64,000 nt of DNA from an uncultured Burkholderiales bacterium (GCA_903830725.1 CAIKVH010000076.1:1-64000), one strand, 5' to 3'; counted from the stretch's first letter, positions 8,704 to 19,555 are shown. A program made the numbers and translations. The notes: generated by a model not told the origin, from the sequence alone.

Positions 8704-9642
8704 ATGAAAATGACAACAAAAAAGATCTTTGATATCGTCTCAATGGGCGAGCCCATGGTTGAATTTAATCAGACAGGGGAAAAGCAGGGGCGAGTATTTC
8801 TGCAGGGGTTTGGTGGAGATACATCTAATTTTTCAGTCTCTGCAGCCAGACAAGGCGCAAAAGTAGCCTACCTTACTTCAGTGGGGGACGATCCATACGG
8901 CGAAATGCTCAAACAGATGTGGAGAAGTGACGGTATAGATGTACAAGGAGTTTTCACCAATCCCGAGGCATTCACTGCAATTTATTTTGTAACTCACAAC
9001 GAAAATGGCCATCAGTTTGATTTTTTCAGAAAAGGCTCTGCAGCAAGTTTGATGAAACCAAGCCAGTTATGGTTTGATCTAATATGTCAGTCCAAGGTCT
9101 TTCATTATTCAGGAATTTCTATTGCTATTTCAGAGGAGGCAAGGCAGACCTGTTGGAGTGCGGTTGAGTTTGCTCGCGGCAACGGCGTTAGGGTTACTTT
9201 TGATACAAATCTGCGCTTAAAGCTTTGGCCTATTGAGACAGCGCGTACTGAGATAAAAAAGGCGATCAGTTTATGTGATTTGTGTTTGCCAAGTTGGGAC
9301 GATATGTTTGCCATTAGTGGGATTAGCGATCCACATGAAATCATTAGTTACTGTCATGAGTTGGGAGCCCCGGTTGTTGCCTTGAAGCTGGGCGAGAAGG
9401 GCGCACTGATCAGTGATGGTAGCGAAATGTGGGAGATCAACCCCTTACCATGTAAAGCTGTTGATGCGACTGGCGCTGGTGATACATTTGGTGGAGCTCT
9501 CGTTTATCGTTGGTGCGAGGGTGACAACTGGGGTATAGCGGGCAAGTATGCTGCTACTGCAGCCGCCCTCTCAACTGAGGGATACGGAGCCGTGGAGCCC
9601 ATTCCATATTTTCATACGGTATTCAACAGGGCTAAAGATTAA
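8704..9642 (+). CDS. PfkB-family sugar kinase, probably 2-keto-3-deoxygluconate kinase type
   Basis: A 312-residue ribokinase-fold kinase. The start is set at ATG 8704 (MKMTTKK); a TTG 36 bases earlier also keeps the frame, and ATG 8710 is possible. The N-terminal FDIVSMGEPMVEF and GGDTSNFSVSAAR (substrate lid and binding) and the C-terminal DATGAGDTFGGAL (anion hole with catalytic Asp) are intact. The sequence most resembles 2-dehydro-3-deoxygluconokinases, which phosphorylate KDG in acid-sugar breakdown, but PfkB specificity is hard to infer. It lies 99 bases after the Bug gene on the same strand and may be co-transcribed. The weak ribosome binding site makes the start uncertain. Confidence 0.8.
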   Translation: MKMTTKKIFDIVSMGEPMVEFNQTGEKQGRVFLQGFGGDTSNFSVSAARQGAKVAYLTSVGDDPYGEMLKQMWRSDGIDVQGVFTNPEAFTAIYFVTHNENGHQFDFFRKGSAASLMKPSQLWFDLICQSKVFHYSGISIAISEEARQTCWSAVEFARGNGVRVTFDTNLRLKLWPIETARTEIKKAISLCDLCLPSWDDMFAISGISDPHEIISYCHELGAPVVALKLGEKGALISDGSEMWEINPLPCKAVDATGAGDTFGGALVYRWCEGDNWGIAGKYAATAAALSTEGYGAVEPIPYFHTVFNRAKD

Positions 9643-9736
9643 ATAAGGTTGAATTCACATTGAATCGCAAAATATCATCCCCCGTTAATGGTGGAGAGCC
9701 ATGGTGGGGAGCCTGTCTTTGGGGATGTATCAACAG

Positions 9737-9759
9737 AAATGGGCCCGTAAGGCCCATTT
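9737..9759 (-). terminator. Hairpin downstream of tRNA-Ser
   Basis: AAATGGGCC (9737-9745) and GGCCCATTT (9751-9759) form a perfect 9-base stem with a 5-base loop, 12 bases beyond the tRNA 3' end on the minus strand. The T-rich tail is short (TTT plus TCTGTT), so it is a plausible but not classical terminator. It could also end transcription of the kinase gene from the other side. Confidence 0.5.
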
Positions 9760-9771
9760 ATACTGTACTAC

Positions 9772-9862
9772 TGGCGGAGAGGGCGGGATTCGAACCCGCG
9801 GAGGGCTATTAACCCTCACACGCTTTCCAGGCGTGCGACTTAAACCGCTCATCCACCTCTCC
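9772..9862 (-). tRNA. tRNA-Ser (anticodon GGA)
   Basis: On the minus strand a 91-nucleotide tRNA with encoded CCA. The acceptor stem is GGAGAGG/CCTCTCC with discriminator G. The anticodon arm is CGCCT-GGA context (ACGCCTGGAAAGCGT), giving anticodon GGA for UCC/UCU. A long variable arm (GAGGGTTAATAGCCCTC) is typical of class II tRNA-Ser. The T arm contains GGTTCGAATCC. Confidence 0.96.
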
Positions 9863-9873
9863 TAGTGACGGAC

Positions 9874-9901
9874 ATTGTAGCAGTCCTCTTTCCACTGTAA
9901 C
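9874..9901 (-). promoter_or_regulatory. Probable promoter of tRNA-Ser
   Basis: On the minus strand GTTACA (9901-9896) and TACAAT (9879-9874) are separated by 16 bases. They place a transcription start only a few bases before the tRNA 5' end at 9862. Confidence 0.45.
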
Positions 9902-9951
9902 ATTTGGCATGTACACTTCGGTCTTTTAATAGCTTTCTAAAGGCCTATCCC

Positions 9952-12216
9952 ATGAAGTTTCATTTCCCCATTGTCATCATTGACGAGGACTTTCGATCAG
10001 AAAACACTTCTGGTCTTGGGATTAGAGCCTTAGCCGAGGCTATTGAGGGCGAAGGTTTTGAGATTTTGGGGGTAACTAGCTACGGAGATTTGAGTCAGTT
10101 CGCACAGCAACAATCCCGAGCTAGCGCATTTATTCTCTCCATTGATGATGAGGAATTCACGCCTGGGCCGGATTTAGATCCTGCTGTGCTCAATTTACGC
10201 AATTTCATAGAAGAGGTCCGTTTTAAGAACGCTGAAGTGCCAATTTATGTTTATGGGGAGACTAAAACATCCCGCCATTTACCAAATGACATCTTGCGCG
10301 AACTTAACGGATTTATCCATATGTTTGAGGACACGCCCGAATTCGTGGCTCGCCACATCATTCGCGAGGCTAAAACCTACCTTGAGGGTGTTAAACCGCC
10401 ATTTTTTAAGGCGTTGCTTGATTACGCTGAGGACGGTTCATACTCTTGGCACTGCCCGGGACACTCAGGAGGAGTCGCCTTCCTAAAGAGCCCTGTTGGT
10501 CAGATGTTTCACCAGTTTTTTGGTGAGAACATGCTCAGAGCCGACGTTTGTAACGCTGTAGATGAGCTTGGGCAGTTGCTTGACCACACTGGGCCTGTGG
10601 CTGCATCTGAGCGCAACGCTGCAAGAATTTTTAACGCCGATCACTGCTATTTCGTAACAAACGGTACGAGCACTAGCAATAAGATCGTATGGCATCACGC
10701 TGTTGCACCGGGTGATGTAGTTGTTGTTGACCGAAATTGCCACAAATCAGTGTTGCATGCCATCATTATGACGGGTGCTATTCCTGTCTTTTTAAAGCCA
10801 ACTCGTAACCATTTCGGCATCATCGGGCCGATTCCTCAAAGCGAATTTGAGCCGGATACTATTAAGGCCAAGATTGCCGCCAATCCACTCCTAAAAGGTG
10901 TTGATGCTAGTAAGGTCAAACCGAAAGTTCTGACAATCACGCAGTCAACCTATGACGGAGTTTTGTACAACACTGAGACGATTAAGAATATGCTGGATGG
11001 GTACGTAGCCAACCTGCACTTTGATGAGGCTTGGTTGCCTCACGCCGCTTTCCACCCCTTTTACGGCACTTACCACGCTATGGGTAAAAAGCGTGAGCGT
11101 CCAAAGCATTCCATGGTTTACTCCACACAGTCGATCCACAAGCTTTTGGCCGGAATCAGTCAAGCCTCCCATGTATTGGTGCAAGACTCTCAGACCAAAA
11201 AACTAGATCGTCACCTCTTTAATGAAGCTTTCCTGATGCATACAAGCACGAGTCCACAATACGCAATTATTGCGAGTTGCGATGTGGCTGCAGCGATGAT
11301 GGAGCCCCCCGGCGGTACTGCGCTGGTTGAAGAAAGCATTGTCGAAGCCCTTGACTTTAGGCGTGCAATGAGAAAGGTTGACGAAGAATACGGAAAAGAT
11401 TGGTGGTTTAAGGTTTGGGGACCTGATCAATTGGTTGAAGAGGGGATTGGACGTGCAGACAGTTGGGTTTTTGGTAGCCAGGGCAAAAACTCTAAGTGGC
11501 ACGGATTTGGAAACTTGGCGGATGGATTCAATATGTTGGATCCGATCAAATCAACGATCGTAACGCCAGGACTAGACATTAACGGTAAGTTTGCAAAAAC
11601 CGGTATACCTGCAAGCATCGTCTCCAAGTTCTTGGCCGAGCACGGCGTTATCATTGAAAAAACGGGACTCTATAGTTTCTTCATCATGTTCACTATAGGT
11701 ATTACCAAAGGACGTTGGAACTCCTTACTCACTGCTTTGCAGCAGTTTAAAGATGATTACGCAAAGAACCACCCAATGTGGAAGATATTGCCTGAGTTTT
11801 CTGCAAAACATCCTAAGTACGAAAACATGGGCTTACGAGATCTGTGTCAGTACGTGCACGAGCTTTATGCAAAATATGATATTGCAAGGCTTACCACTGA
11901 GATGTATTTGAGCGATTTAACGCCCGCCATGAAGCCCAGCGATGCTTATGCTCAGATTGCCCATTCCAATACGGAGCGAGTCCCTGTCGATCAGTTAGAG
12001 GGTCGTATAACAACTAGCCTCATCACACCTTATCCACCCGGTATTCCACTGCTAATCCCTGGAGAGGTGTTTAATAAGAAAATCGTAGACTACTTGCGGT
12101 TCGCCGGCGAATTTAACGCCCAGTGCCCGGGGTTTGAGACGGATATTCACGGTCTCGTATCAGAAAAGGACGAAACCGGCGTAGTAAGGCTCTATGCGGA
12201 TTGTGTGAAGCCCTAA
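9952..12216 (+). CDS. Orn/Lys/Arg decarboxylase, PLP fold type I
   Basis: A 754-residue pyridoxal-phosphate decarboxylase of the large bacterial (SpeF/LdcC/AdiA-like) class. The start is ATG 9952 with AAAGG upstream; an in-frame TTG at 9904 adds 16 unlikely residues. Residues about 1-130 form the response-regulator-like wing domain. The catalytic core follows with HCPGHSGG near 165, FVTNGTSTSNK near 238, DEAW near 360 and the Schiff-base lysine in STQSIHKLLAG near 400. The C-terminal domain ends VVRLYADC. It makes a polyamine or diamine (putrescine, cadaverine or agmatine) from the cognate amino acid; Burkholderiales homologues are usually annotated as arginine/lysine/ornithine decarboxylase. 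The substrate is not decided here. It stands alone between tRNA-Ser and the mutase operon. Confidence 0.9.
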   Translation: MKFHFPIVIIDEDFRSENTSGLGIRALAEAIEGEGFEILGVTSYGDLSQFAQQQSRASAFILSIDDEEFTPGPDLDPAVLNLRNFIEEVRFKNAEVPIYVYGETKTSRHLPNDILRELNGFIHMFEDTPEFVARHIIREAKTYLEGVKPPFFKALLDYAEDGSYSWHCPGHSGGVAFLKSPVGQMFHQFFGENMLRADVCNAVDELGQLLDHTGPVAASERNAARIFNADHCYFVTNGTSTSNKIVWHHAVAPGDVVVVDRNCHKSVLHAIIMTGAIPVFLKPTRNHFGIIGPIPQSEFEPDTIKAKIAANPLLKGVDASKVKPKVLTITQSTYDGVLYNTETIKNMLDGYVANLHFDEAWLPHAAFHPFYGTYHAMGKKRERPKHSMVYSTQSIHKLLAGISQASHVLVQDSQTKKLDRHLFNEAFLMHTSTSPQYAIIASCDVAAAMMEPPGGTALVEESIVEALDFRRAMRKVDEEYGKDWWFKVWGPDQLVEEGIGRADSWVFGSQGKNSKWHGFGNLADGFNMLDPIKSTIVTPGLDINGKFAKTGIPASIVSKFLAEHGVIIEKTGLYSFFIMFTIGITKGRWNSLLTALQQFKDDYAKNHPMWKILPEFSAKHPKYENMGLRDLCQYVHELYAKYDIARLTTEMYLSDLTPAMKPSDAYAQIAHSNTERVPVDQLEGRITTSLITPYPPGIPLLIPGEVFNKKIVDYLRFAGEFNAQCPGFETDIHGLVSEKDETGVVRLYADCVKP

Positions 12217-12468
12217 CAACAACCCCTTAGCTAGAACTATCTCCAGTTAAATTCTATTTGATATTGGTCAAATTGCAATGAGGTTTTAGGCTCCAATTCC
12301 GGTGAAATTTAAGGGTTTTAGGTTTAAACTTAAGTAGTGTTCAAGCATTTTCTGTTGCCCATCATTCGCATGGGCCAACAGTGCCCCAAATTCCAACTAG
12401 ACACTAGTACATTATGTGTACAAGGGTTAGGCTTTTTGGGAGTGCGTATTTGTACTTAAGGAATCTAG

Positions 12469-14637
12469 ATGACTAAAAGGTCCAGGGAATTTAAACCGGC
12501 AACTCTTGAAGACTGGGAGTTGGCAGCAGCCAAATCCGCACCTAATGGACAGGTGGATGCACTCAACTGGCATACCCCAGACGGTATCACTGTAAAAGCG
12601 CTTTACACGGCCGCTGACACAGATGGCTTAGCCCATACGGATACCTTGCCAGGTTTTGAGCCCTATATTCGTGGGCCACAGGCAACCATGTACGCTTCAC
12701 GTCCTTGGACAATCCGACAATATGCTGGGTTCTCAACAGCTCAGGAGTCCAACGCCTTCTATCGCAAGGCTTTAGCAAGCGGTGGTCAGGGTGTCTCTGT
12801 TGCCTTTGACCTAGCTACTCACAGGGGCTATGACTCGGATCATCCCCGTGTGACGGGAGACGTGGGAAAGGCTGGTGTTGCTATCGATACTGTCGAGGAT
12901 ATGAAAATCCTTTTTGATCAAATTCCCCTTGATAAAGTTTCAGTATCCATGACCATGAACGGAGCGGTGCTACCGGTTTTAGCGGGTTATATCGTTGCGG
13001 GTGAAGAGCAGGGGGTATCAAAGGAGCTATTGAGCGGAACCATCCAAAATGACATTCTTAAAGAATTCATGGTTCGAAACACTTACATCTATCCGCCAAA
13101 ACCTTCGATGAAGATCATTGGTGACATTATTGAATACACATCTAAGCGGATGCCGAAGTTTAATTCAATCTCCATTTCTGGCTATCACATGCAAGAGGCG
13201 GGAGCCAATCAAGCACTGGAGCTGGCATTTACCTTAGCCGATGGCAAGGAGTATGTTCAAACAGCCTTAGCCAAGGGCTTAGATGTTGATGATTTCGCAG
13301 GACGGCTCTCTTTCTTTTGGGCAATTGGGATGAACTTCTATTTAGAAGTTGCCAAGATGCGAGCAGCGCGTCTTTTGTGGTGTCGCATCATGAAGGAGTT
13401 TGGTGCTAAATCCCCAAAGAGCTTAATGCTTAGAACGCATTGCCAAACATCGGGTTGGTCGCTCACCGAGCAAGATCCCTATAACAACGTTGTTAGAACA
13501 ACGATAGAGGCGATGGCTGCAGTTTTTGGGGGAACTCAGAGCCTACACACTAATAGTTTTGATGAAGCTATAGCACTTCCTACTGAGTTCAGCTCCCGTA
13601 TTGCGAGGAACACGCAGTTGATCATACAAGAGGAAACTCACATTACCAACGTGATTGATCCATGGGCTGGGAGCTATATGATGGAGAGTTTGACCAACGA
13701 TATGGCTGAGAAGGCATGGGCCATCATCGAGGAGGTCAAGGAGATGGGCGGCATGACGCAGGCTGTAGACTCTGGTTGGGCAAAGCTGAAAATTGAGGCG
13801 GCCGCAGCTGAAAAACAGGCCCGCATCGATTCTGGTCAAGACGTCATTGTGGGCGTTAATAAATACAAACTCAAGACTGAGGACCCGATTGAGTTTTTAG
13901 AGGTTGATAATGTTCGTGTCCGTGAGGGACAGATCAAAATGCTTGCTCAGATTAAGGCTAGCAGAGACACTGCGGCTGTAACTGCTTCGTTAGAAGCATT
14001 GACAAACGCAGCGCAGTCCGGCGTTGGTAATTTGCTTGAGCTTAGTGTTAAAGCGATGCGCCTGCGTGCAACAGTTGGCGAGGTGAGTGACGCTTTAGAG
14101 AAAGTATACGGTCGCCACCGCGCTGATACACAAAAGGTAACTGGTGTGTACGCGGCTGCTTATGAAACTGAAGCTGATTCAGAGCATACCTGGGAATCTT
14201 TGAAGAAAGATATCTCCGATTACGGAGAAAAGTTAGGCCGACGTCCTCGAGTCATGATTGCCAAACTGGGTCAAGACGGACACGACAGAGGGGCCAAGAT
14301 TGTTGCTACCGCGTTCGCCGACTTAGGCTTTGACGTGGATATGGGGCCCCTCTTTCAGACCCCCGAGGAGTGCGCTCGACAAGCGATTGAAAATGATGTG
14401 CACGCAGTAGGAGTGTCCACCCTCGCTGCGGGTCACAAAACCCTTGTGCCTGCAATTATTGAAGCCCTAAAGGCTCAAGGCGCAGACGACATTATTGTTT
14501 TTGTAGGTGGCGTAATACCAAAGCAAGACTATGACTTCTTGTACGCTAGTGGTGTCAAAGGAATCTATGGCCCTGGAACACCTATACCTACAAGTGCAAG
14601 AGATGTTTTAGATCAAATTAAAAAGGCTCAGGCTTGA
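12469..14637 (+). CDS. scpA: Methylmalonyl-CoA mutase (single-chain, B12-dependent)
   Basis: A 722-residue adenosylcobalamin enzyme converting (R)-methylmalonyl-CoA to succinyl-CoA. Residues about 30-560 form the substrate-binding TIM barrel ([52 protein letters not shown]). Residues about 590-720 are the cobalamin-binding Rossmann domain, with the base-off ligand motif DGHDRG and SxL ([10 protein letters not shown]). Length and domain set match homodimeric mutases such as E. coli Sbm, so no small subunit is needed. It is the first gene of a five-gene rightward cluster with meaB, pccB, pccA and a VOC protein. Its stop is one base before the meaB GTG. The 252-base gap upstream has no clear promoter. 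Confidence 0.96.
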   Translation: MTKRSREFKPATLEDWELAAAKSAPNGQVDALNWHTPDGITVKALYTAADTDGLAHTDTLPGFEPYIRGPQATMYASRPWTIRQYAGFSTAQESNAFYRKALASGGQGVSVAFDLATHRGYDSDHPRVTGDVGKAGVAIDTVEDMKILFDQIPLDKVSVSMTMNGAVLPVLAGYIVAGEEQGVSKELLSGTIQNDILKEFMVRNTYIYPPKPSMKIIGDIIEYTSKRMPKFNSISISGYHMQEAGANQALELAFTLADGKEYVQTALAKGLDVDDFAGRLSFFWAIGMNFYLEVAKMRAARLLWCRIMKEFGAKSPKSLMLRTHCQTSGWSLTEQDPYNNVVRTTIEAMAAVFGGTQSLHTNSFDEAIALPTEFSSRIARNTQLIIQEETHITNVIDPWAGSYMMESLTNDMAEKAWAIIEEVKEMGGMTQAVDSGWAKLKIEAAAAEKQARIDSGQDVIVGVNKYKLKTEDPIEFLEVDNVRVREGQIKMLAQIKASRDTAAVTASLEALTNAAQSGVGNLLELSVKAMRLRATVGEVSDALEKVYGRHRADTQKVTGVYAAAYETEADSEHTWESLKKDISDYGEKLGRRPRVMIAKLGQDGHDRGAKIVATAFADLGFDVDMGPLFQTPEECARQAIENDVHAVGVSTLAAGHKTLVPAIIEALKAQGADDIIVFVGGVIPKQDYDFLYASGVKGIYGPGTPIPTSARDVLDQIKKAQA

Positions 14638-14638
14638 G

Positions 14639-15754
14639 GTGAGAGCTCAGGAACTGGCTCAAGCTTTGCTGAACCGTGGGCATAAGGCATCTACTGGGGA
14701 TGTCTCCTTGGCTCAGGTAGCTATTGAAGTTTCTAAATTAGAGGCTAAAAATAGACGAGCACTTGCCAAGTCGATCACGCTGTTAGAGTCAACACTACCT
14801 GGCGATAGGGCTGAGGCCGATGCACTGATTTCAATGCTACTACCTCACACAGGGAAATCATTGCGACTTGGAATAAGTGGGGTTCCTGGAGTTGGTAAAA
14901 GTACCTTTATTGAGGTGCTCGGACTTTATTTAATTGAAAAAGGGCATAGGCTAGCAGTACTAGCTGTTGACCCCTCCTCATCTGTATCTGGAGGGTCCAT
15001 ACTCGGCGATAAAACACGAATGGAGAGGCTCTCGGTTAACCCATGTGCATTCATAAGACCTTCACCAAGTAGGGGGACGCTTGGCGGGGTTGCTGAGAAA
15101 ACCAGGGAGGCCATACTCCTTTGTGAAGCTGCGGGTTACGATGTAGTGATTATTGAAACGGTTGGGGTGGGCCAAAGTGAAACAACGGTCTCTTTGATGA
15201 CGGACCTCTTTGTGTTGATGCAACTCCCCAACGCAGGAGATGATTTGCAAGCCATCAAAAAAGGTGTAATGGAATTAGCTGATCTCGTGTTGATCAATAA
15301 GGCTGATTTAGACCCGAGCGCAGCCACACGGGCTCAGGCCCAGATCACGAGCGCAATGCGCCTTTACGGATTTCACGGTAATCCGTCCAAGAGCGGCGTG
15401 CAGGACGCTGATCCCCATCACGGTCCTCAAAGCTTAGAAAGGCAAGAGCCTGCGCTCCCCAAAGTTTTGCAACTCAGCGCTTTGTTAGAGACTGGTGTTG
15501 AGACCTTTTGGCAAAGCGTTTTAGCCTACAAGCAGTCGAGGGAGAAAAGCGGTCAGTGGCAATCCAAGCGTAAAGCTCAGGCAATGTCTGGGATGTGGGA
15601 GCGGGTCGAGAGCGAGCTGAAGCGTTCATTTAATGAGTATCCCGCTGTTAAGGCTATTCTTCCTAAGATCGTGGGCGCTGTAAATGATGGAGCCTTGGCG
15701 CCCACAGTTGCCGCACGTCAACTCTTGAGCGCATATAAAGGTACAAATGCATGA
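14639..15754 (+). CDS. meaB: Methylmalonyl-CoA mutase chaperone GTPase MeaB
   Basis: A 371-residue G3E-type GTPase that gates cofactor loading into, and protects, methylmalonyl-CoA mutase. It has Walker A GVPGVGKST near residue 85, the switch/base region DPSSSVSGGSILGDKTRM, switch II ETVGVGQSE and guanine specificity NKAD. The start is a GTG one base after the mutase TGA, implying translational coupling. A roughly 30-residue polar insert follows the G4 motif (GNPSKSGVQDADPHH region), which is longer than in many family members. Confidence 0.95.
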   Translation: MRAQELAQALLNRGHKASTGDVSLAQVAIEVSKLEAKNRRALAKSITLLESTLPGDRAEADALISMLLPHTGKSLRLGISGVPGVGKSTFIEVLGLYLIEKGHRLAVLAVDPSSSVSGGSILGDKTRMERLSVNPCAFIRPSPSRGTLGGVAEKTREAILLCEAAGYDVVIIETVGVGQSETTVSLMTDLFVLMQLPNAGDDLQAIKKGVMELADLVLINKADLDPSAATRAQAQITSAMRLYGFHGNPSKSGVQDADPHHGPQSLERQEPALPKVLQLSALLETGVETFWQSVLAYKQSREKSGQWQSKRKAQAMSGMWERVESELKRSFNEYPAVKAILPKIVGAVNDGALAPTVAARQLLSAYKGTNA

Positions 15755-15867
15755 TCCATTTCATCGTTAAACCATTAAGAATAAGTGTATTTGACTGGTA
15801 TCAATCCTGTTTTCATTTTTAAATTCATCGGTAACGCATATTGCGAAATTTTTTCGGAGTCCTTTCT

Positions 15868-17400
15868 ATGCAAGAAATTCTTCAACAACTTGAACACAAA
15901 AGAGCCGCTGCCCGTCTTGGCGGTGGAGCCCGCAGGGTAGAGGCCCAACACGCAAAGGGCAAACTCTCCGCTAGGGAGAGAATTGAGGTCTTGCTTGATG
16001 AAGGCACATTCGAAGAGTGGGATATGTTTGTGGAGCACCGCTGCACAGACTTTGGAATGCAAGATAATAAAATCCCCGGCGACGGAGTTGTGACCGGGTA
16101 CGGAATGATAAACGGCCGTTTGGTATTCGTCTTCAGTCAGGACTTTACGGTCTTTGGTGGTGCTCTATCAGAAGCGCATGCTGAGAAAATCTGCAAAATA
16201 ATGGACCAAGCGATGAAGGCCGGTGCCCCAGTGATTGGTCTTAACGACTCGGGCGGCGCAAGAATTCAAGAGGGTGTTGCGTCCTTAGGCGGATACGCCG
16301 ATATCTTTCAGCGTAACGTCTTAGCGAGTGGTGTGATTCCTCAAATTAGCTTGATCATGGGACCAAGTGCTGGAGGTGCAGTTTACTCACCTGCTATGAC
16401 AGACTTCATCTTTATGGTGAAAGACACTTCCTATATGTTCGTTACTGGTCCAGAGGTTGTTAAAACTGTGACGCACGAGGAAATTACTGCAGAGGAACTA
16501 GGGGGATCAGTCACGCACACTACTGTCAGCGGTGTAGCAGATAGAGCGTTCGAAAACGATATCGAAGCCCTCTTAATGCTCAGACGTTTATACAACTACT
16601 TGCCCTTAAATAACAGAGATATCCCGCCTGTTAGGGACAGTGGGGATCCTAAGGACCGAATGGACCTCAGTCTGGACACCTTGGTACCAGAGAATCCTAA
16701 CAAGCCTTATGATATGAAGGAGTTGATTCTTAAAACCGTAGATGACGGGGACTTTTTTGAAATTCAACCAGAGTACGCTAAGAACATCATCGTAGGCTTT
16801 GCTCGGATGTCGGGTCAGTCGGTTGGAATTGTCGCAAATCAACCTATGGTTTTAGCTGGGTGTCTCGATATTAAAAGCAGTATCAAGGCGGCACGCTTTG
16901 TTCGGTTCTGTGATGCCTTCAACATTCCTGTGATTACTTTTGTTGATGTGCCCGGATTCATGCCAGGCACTTCACAGGAATACGGGGGCATCATCAAACA
17001 CGGTGCCAAATTACTCTATGCTTATGCTGAATGTACCGTTCCGAAGATTACCGTAATCACCCGTAAGGCTTACGGTGGAGCCTATGACGTGATGGCTTCG
17101 AAACATTTGAGAGGAGATGTTAATTTTGCTTGGCCGAACGCAGAAATTGCCGTGATGGGTGCAAAGGGTGCGGTTGAGATTATCTTTAGGGAGGATAAGG
17201 GCGATCCTGCGAAGCTATTGGCCAAGGAGGCTGAATATAAAGCTCGTTTCGCCAACCCCTTTGTTGCAGGAGCAAGGGGCTTTATCGATGATGTAATTTT
17301 GCCTCACGAGACGAGAAAGCGTATTTGTAGATCCCTCGTGATGCTCAAGGGCAAGAAGTTAGAAAACCCCTGGCGCAAGCACGGCAACATTCCGCTGTAG
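15868..17400 (+). CDS. pccB: Propionyl-CoA carboxylase, beta (carboxyltransferase) subunit
   Basis: A 510-residue acyl-CoA carboxyltransferase. The start is ATG 15868 with GGAG eight bases before it; the TTG at 15841 is rejected. The N-terminal half contains [24 protein letters not shown], the oxyanion-hole [15 protein letters not shown] and [12 protein letters not shown]. The C-terminal half contains [28 protein letters not shown] and [13 protein letters not shown]. Together with the biotin-carrying alpha subunit it carboxylates propionyl-CoA to (S)-methylmalonyl-CoA. A 113-base gap separates it from meaB. Confidence 0.95.
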   Translation: MQEILQQLEHKRAAARLGGGARRVEAQHAKGKLSARERIEVLLDEGTFEEWDMFVEHRCTDFGMQDNKIPGDGVVTGYGMINGRLVFVFSQDFTVFGGALSEAHAEKICKIMDQAMKAGAPVIGLNDSGGARIQEGVASLGGYADIFQRNVLASGVIPQISLIMGPSAGGAVYSPAMTDFIFMVKDTSYMFVTGPEVVKTVTHEEITAEELGGSVTHTTVSGVADRAFENDIEALLMLRRLYNYLPLNNRDIPPVRDSGDPKDRMDLSLDTLVPENPNKPYDMKELILKTVDDGDFFEIQPEYAKNIIVGFARMSGQSVGIVANQPMVLAGCLDIKSSIKAARFVRFCDAFNIPVITFVDVPGFMPGTSQEYGGIIKHGAKLLYAYAECTVPKITVITRKAYGGAYDVMASKHLRGDVNFAWPNAEIAVMGAKGAVEIIFREDKGDPAKLLAKEAEYKARFANPFVAGARGFIDDVILPHETRKRICRSLVMLKGKKLENPWRKHGNIPL

Positions 17401-17453
17401 ACGGTTTAGTTCATTTAATCTAAGTACAACTTACCAATTGATTTCATAAGACT

Positions 17454-19505
17454 ATGTTTAAAAAAATACTAATAGCCAATCGCGGTGAAATAGCATGTCG
17501 CGTTATCGTGACTGCAAAGAAAATGGGGATTAAAACTGTTGCCGTCTACTCCGAGGCGGATAAGGATGCCAGGCACGTGCAGCTTGCCGATGAATCCGTG
17601 CTAATCGGACCAGCGGCGTCTCGGGAGTCTTACCTGGTAGTAGACAAAATCATAGCAGCTTGCAAGGCTACTGGGGCCCAAGCCGTGCACCCTGGTTACG
17701 GGTTCTTGAGTGAAAACGAGGCCTTTGCTAAGCGTTGTGAGGATGAGGACATTGCGTTTATCGGTCCCCGCTCAGAATCGATTGCAGCGATGGGGGACAA
17801 AATAGCCTCTAAGAAACTCGCCACAAAAGCCGGAGTCAACACCATACCCGGTGTAAACGAAGCTATTGCCTCAGCGGAGAAGGCCGTCGAGATCGCAAAG
17901 GGTATTGGATATCCAGTAATGATCAAAGCCTCAGCGGGGGGCGGCGGTAAAGGCCTTAGGGTTGCCTATAACGACAAGGAAGCCTTAGAGGGCTTCACTT
18001 CATGTACGAATGAAGCTAAAAACAGCTTTGGTGACGATAGGGTGTTTATTGAAAAATTTGTAGAGGAACCTCGTCACATTGAAATACAAATTCTTGGTGA
18101 CTCCCACGGTAACGTTATTTATTTAAACGAACGTGAATGCTCCATTCAACGTCGCCATCAAAAGGTGATCGAAGAGGCGCCGTCTCCTTTTATTAGCGAG
18201 CAAACGCGAGTCAAAATGGGGGAGCAGGCAGTTGCATTAGCTAAAGCCGTAAACTATCGCAGTGCAGGTACTGTTGAATTCGTAGTTGGACGTGATCAAA
18301 GCTTTTATTTCCTCGAGATGAATACGCGTTTGCAAGTTGAGCATCCAGTGACCGAATGTATCACTGGACTTGACTTGGTGGAGTGGATGATCCGTATTGC
18401 TTACGGGGAACACTTAAAACTAAAGCAGTCCGATGTTCAGCGAAACGGTTGGGCTATTGAGTGCAGAATTAACGCGGAAGACCCCTTTCGCAATTTCCTA
18501 CCCTCAACGGGTAGGTTGGTTCGTTTTGAGCCCCCGCATCAGACGATGTTTCAAGGCAATACCGAGCAACTGCAGGGTGTTCGCGTGGATACCGGTGTCA
18601 CGGAGGGCGGCGAGATACCCATGCATTACGACTCCATGATTGCCAAATTGATTGTGCACGGCACCGACCGCAATGACGCCATATCTAAGATGCGTGAGGC
18701 ACTTAACGGTTTTGTGATTCGGGGCGTCAGCTCAAATATTGCTTTCCAATCAGCTTTACTCGCACATCCTGATTTTATGGAAGGTAAATTCAATACAGGC
18801 TTTATTGCTGAACATTATCCAAAAGGTTTTGGTCAGGAGAATTGTGAGCACGCAGATCCAGATTTTTTGATTGCCCTGGCAGCCTTTGTTCGTCGCAAAT
18901 CTCGTCAAAGAGCGTCTAATTTGACGGGCCAGTTACCTGGGTACGATGTCAAAATCGGAGAAGAATACGTTGTCGTAGAACTCTCAACGACAGGAGATCA
19001 CCACCACACATTTGTTAATGTTGATGAATTCATGGATCGCAACGGTCTTGCGGTCATTAAGATTAATGACAAAAACTATGCAATTGAGAGTAACTCGCGT
19101 CTAAATGATATTCGAATTGTGGGCACTGTTAATGGACAAGCCTTTACTGCACAAGTTGACCGTGGTTCAGATAAGCATCCATTGGCCCTGGAGGTTAGAC
19201 ACGGCGGACGATCATTAAATGCACTGGTGGTGTCTCCTCGAATGGCCGATTTGTACAAGTTAATGCCTTTTAAAGCACCACCGGATCTGTCCCGCTTTGT
19301 TCTCTCCCCAATGCCAGGACTCCTTGCCGATGTGCTTGTAGCGCCTGGTCAAAAAGTTCAAATGGGTGAGCGCGTTGCAGTGATTGAGGCCATGAAGATG
19401 GAGAACATCATCACAGCGGCTCAAACGGGTGTAGTTAAAAGCGTCCTCGCTAAAAAAGGTGAATCTTTAAGCGTTGATCAGTTGATTATTGAGTTTGAAA
19501 AATAA
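17454..19505 (+). CDS. pccA: Propionyl-CoA carboxylase, alpha subunit (biotin carboxylase plus biotin carrier)
   Basis: A 683-residue subunit. Residues 1-450 are biotin carboxylase (FKKILIANRGEIACRV, the ATP-grasp glycine loop KASAGGGGKGLR, catalytic EMNTRLQVEHPVTE). Residues about 450-600 are the BT/linker domain. Residues about 610-683 are the biotinyl carrier with the biotin-accepting lysine in EAMKMEN. Length fits propionyl-CoA carboxylase alpha chains. It follows pccB by 53 bases. 3-Methylcrotonyl-CoA carboxylase is the main alternative, but the mutase and MeaB context argues for propionyl-CoA. Confidence 0.94.
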   Translation: MFKKILIANRGEIACRVIVTAKKMGIKTVAVYSEADKDARHVQLADESVLIGPAASRESYLVVDKIIAACKATGAQAVHPGYGFLSENEAFAKRCEDEDIAFIGPRSESIAAMGDKIASKKLATKAGVNTIPGVNEAIASAEKAVEIAKGIGYPVMIKASAGGGGKGLRVAYNDKEALEGFTSCTNEAKNSFGDDRVFIEKFVEEPRHIEIQILGDSHGNVIYLNERECSIQRRHQKVIEEAPSPFISEQTRVKMGEQAVALAKAVNYRSAGTVEFVVGRDQSFYFLEMNTRLQVEHPVTECITGLDLVEWMIRIAYGEHLKLKQSDVQRNGWAIECRINAEDPFRNFLPSTGRLVRFEPPHQTMFQGNTEQLQGVRVDTGVTEGGEIPMHYDSMIAKLIVHGTDRNDAISKMREALNGFVIRGVSSNIAFQSALLAHPDFMEGKFNTGFIAEHYPKGFGQENCEHADPDFLIALAAFVRRKSRQRASNLTGQLPGYDVKIGEEYVVVELSTTGDHHHTFVNVDEFMDRNGLAVIKINDKNYAIESNSRLNDIRIVGTVNGQAFTAQVDRGSDKHPLALEVRHGGRSLNALVVSPRMADLYKLMPFKAPPDLSRFVLSPMPGLLADVLVAPGQKVQMGERVAVIEAMKMENIITAAQTGVVKSVLAKKGESLSVDQLIIEFEK

Positions 19506-19555
19506 TCATTATTTAACCCCAGATTTAAAACCTCCTTTCATTTTTAGGATCGCAC

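Noticed and set aside
12407-12421. GTACA-TTATG-TGTAC inverted repeat before the mutase gene
   Set aside because: Only 5-base arms; common by chance in AT-rich DNA and no matching regulator is nearby.
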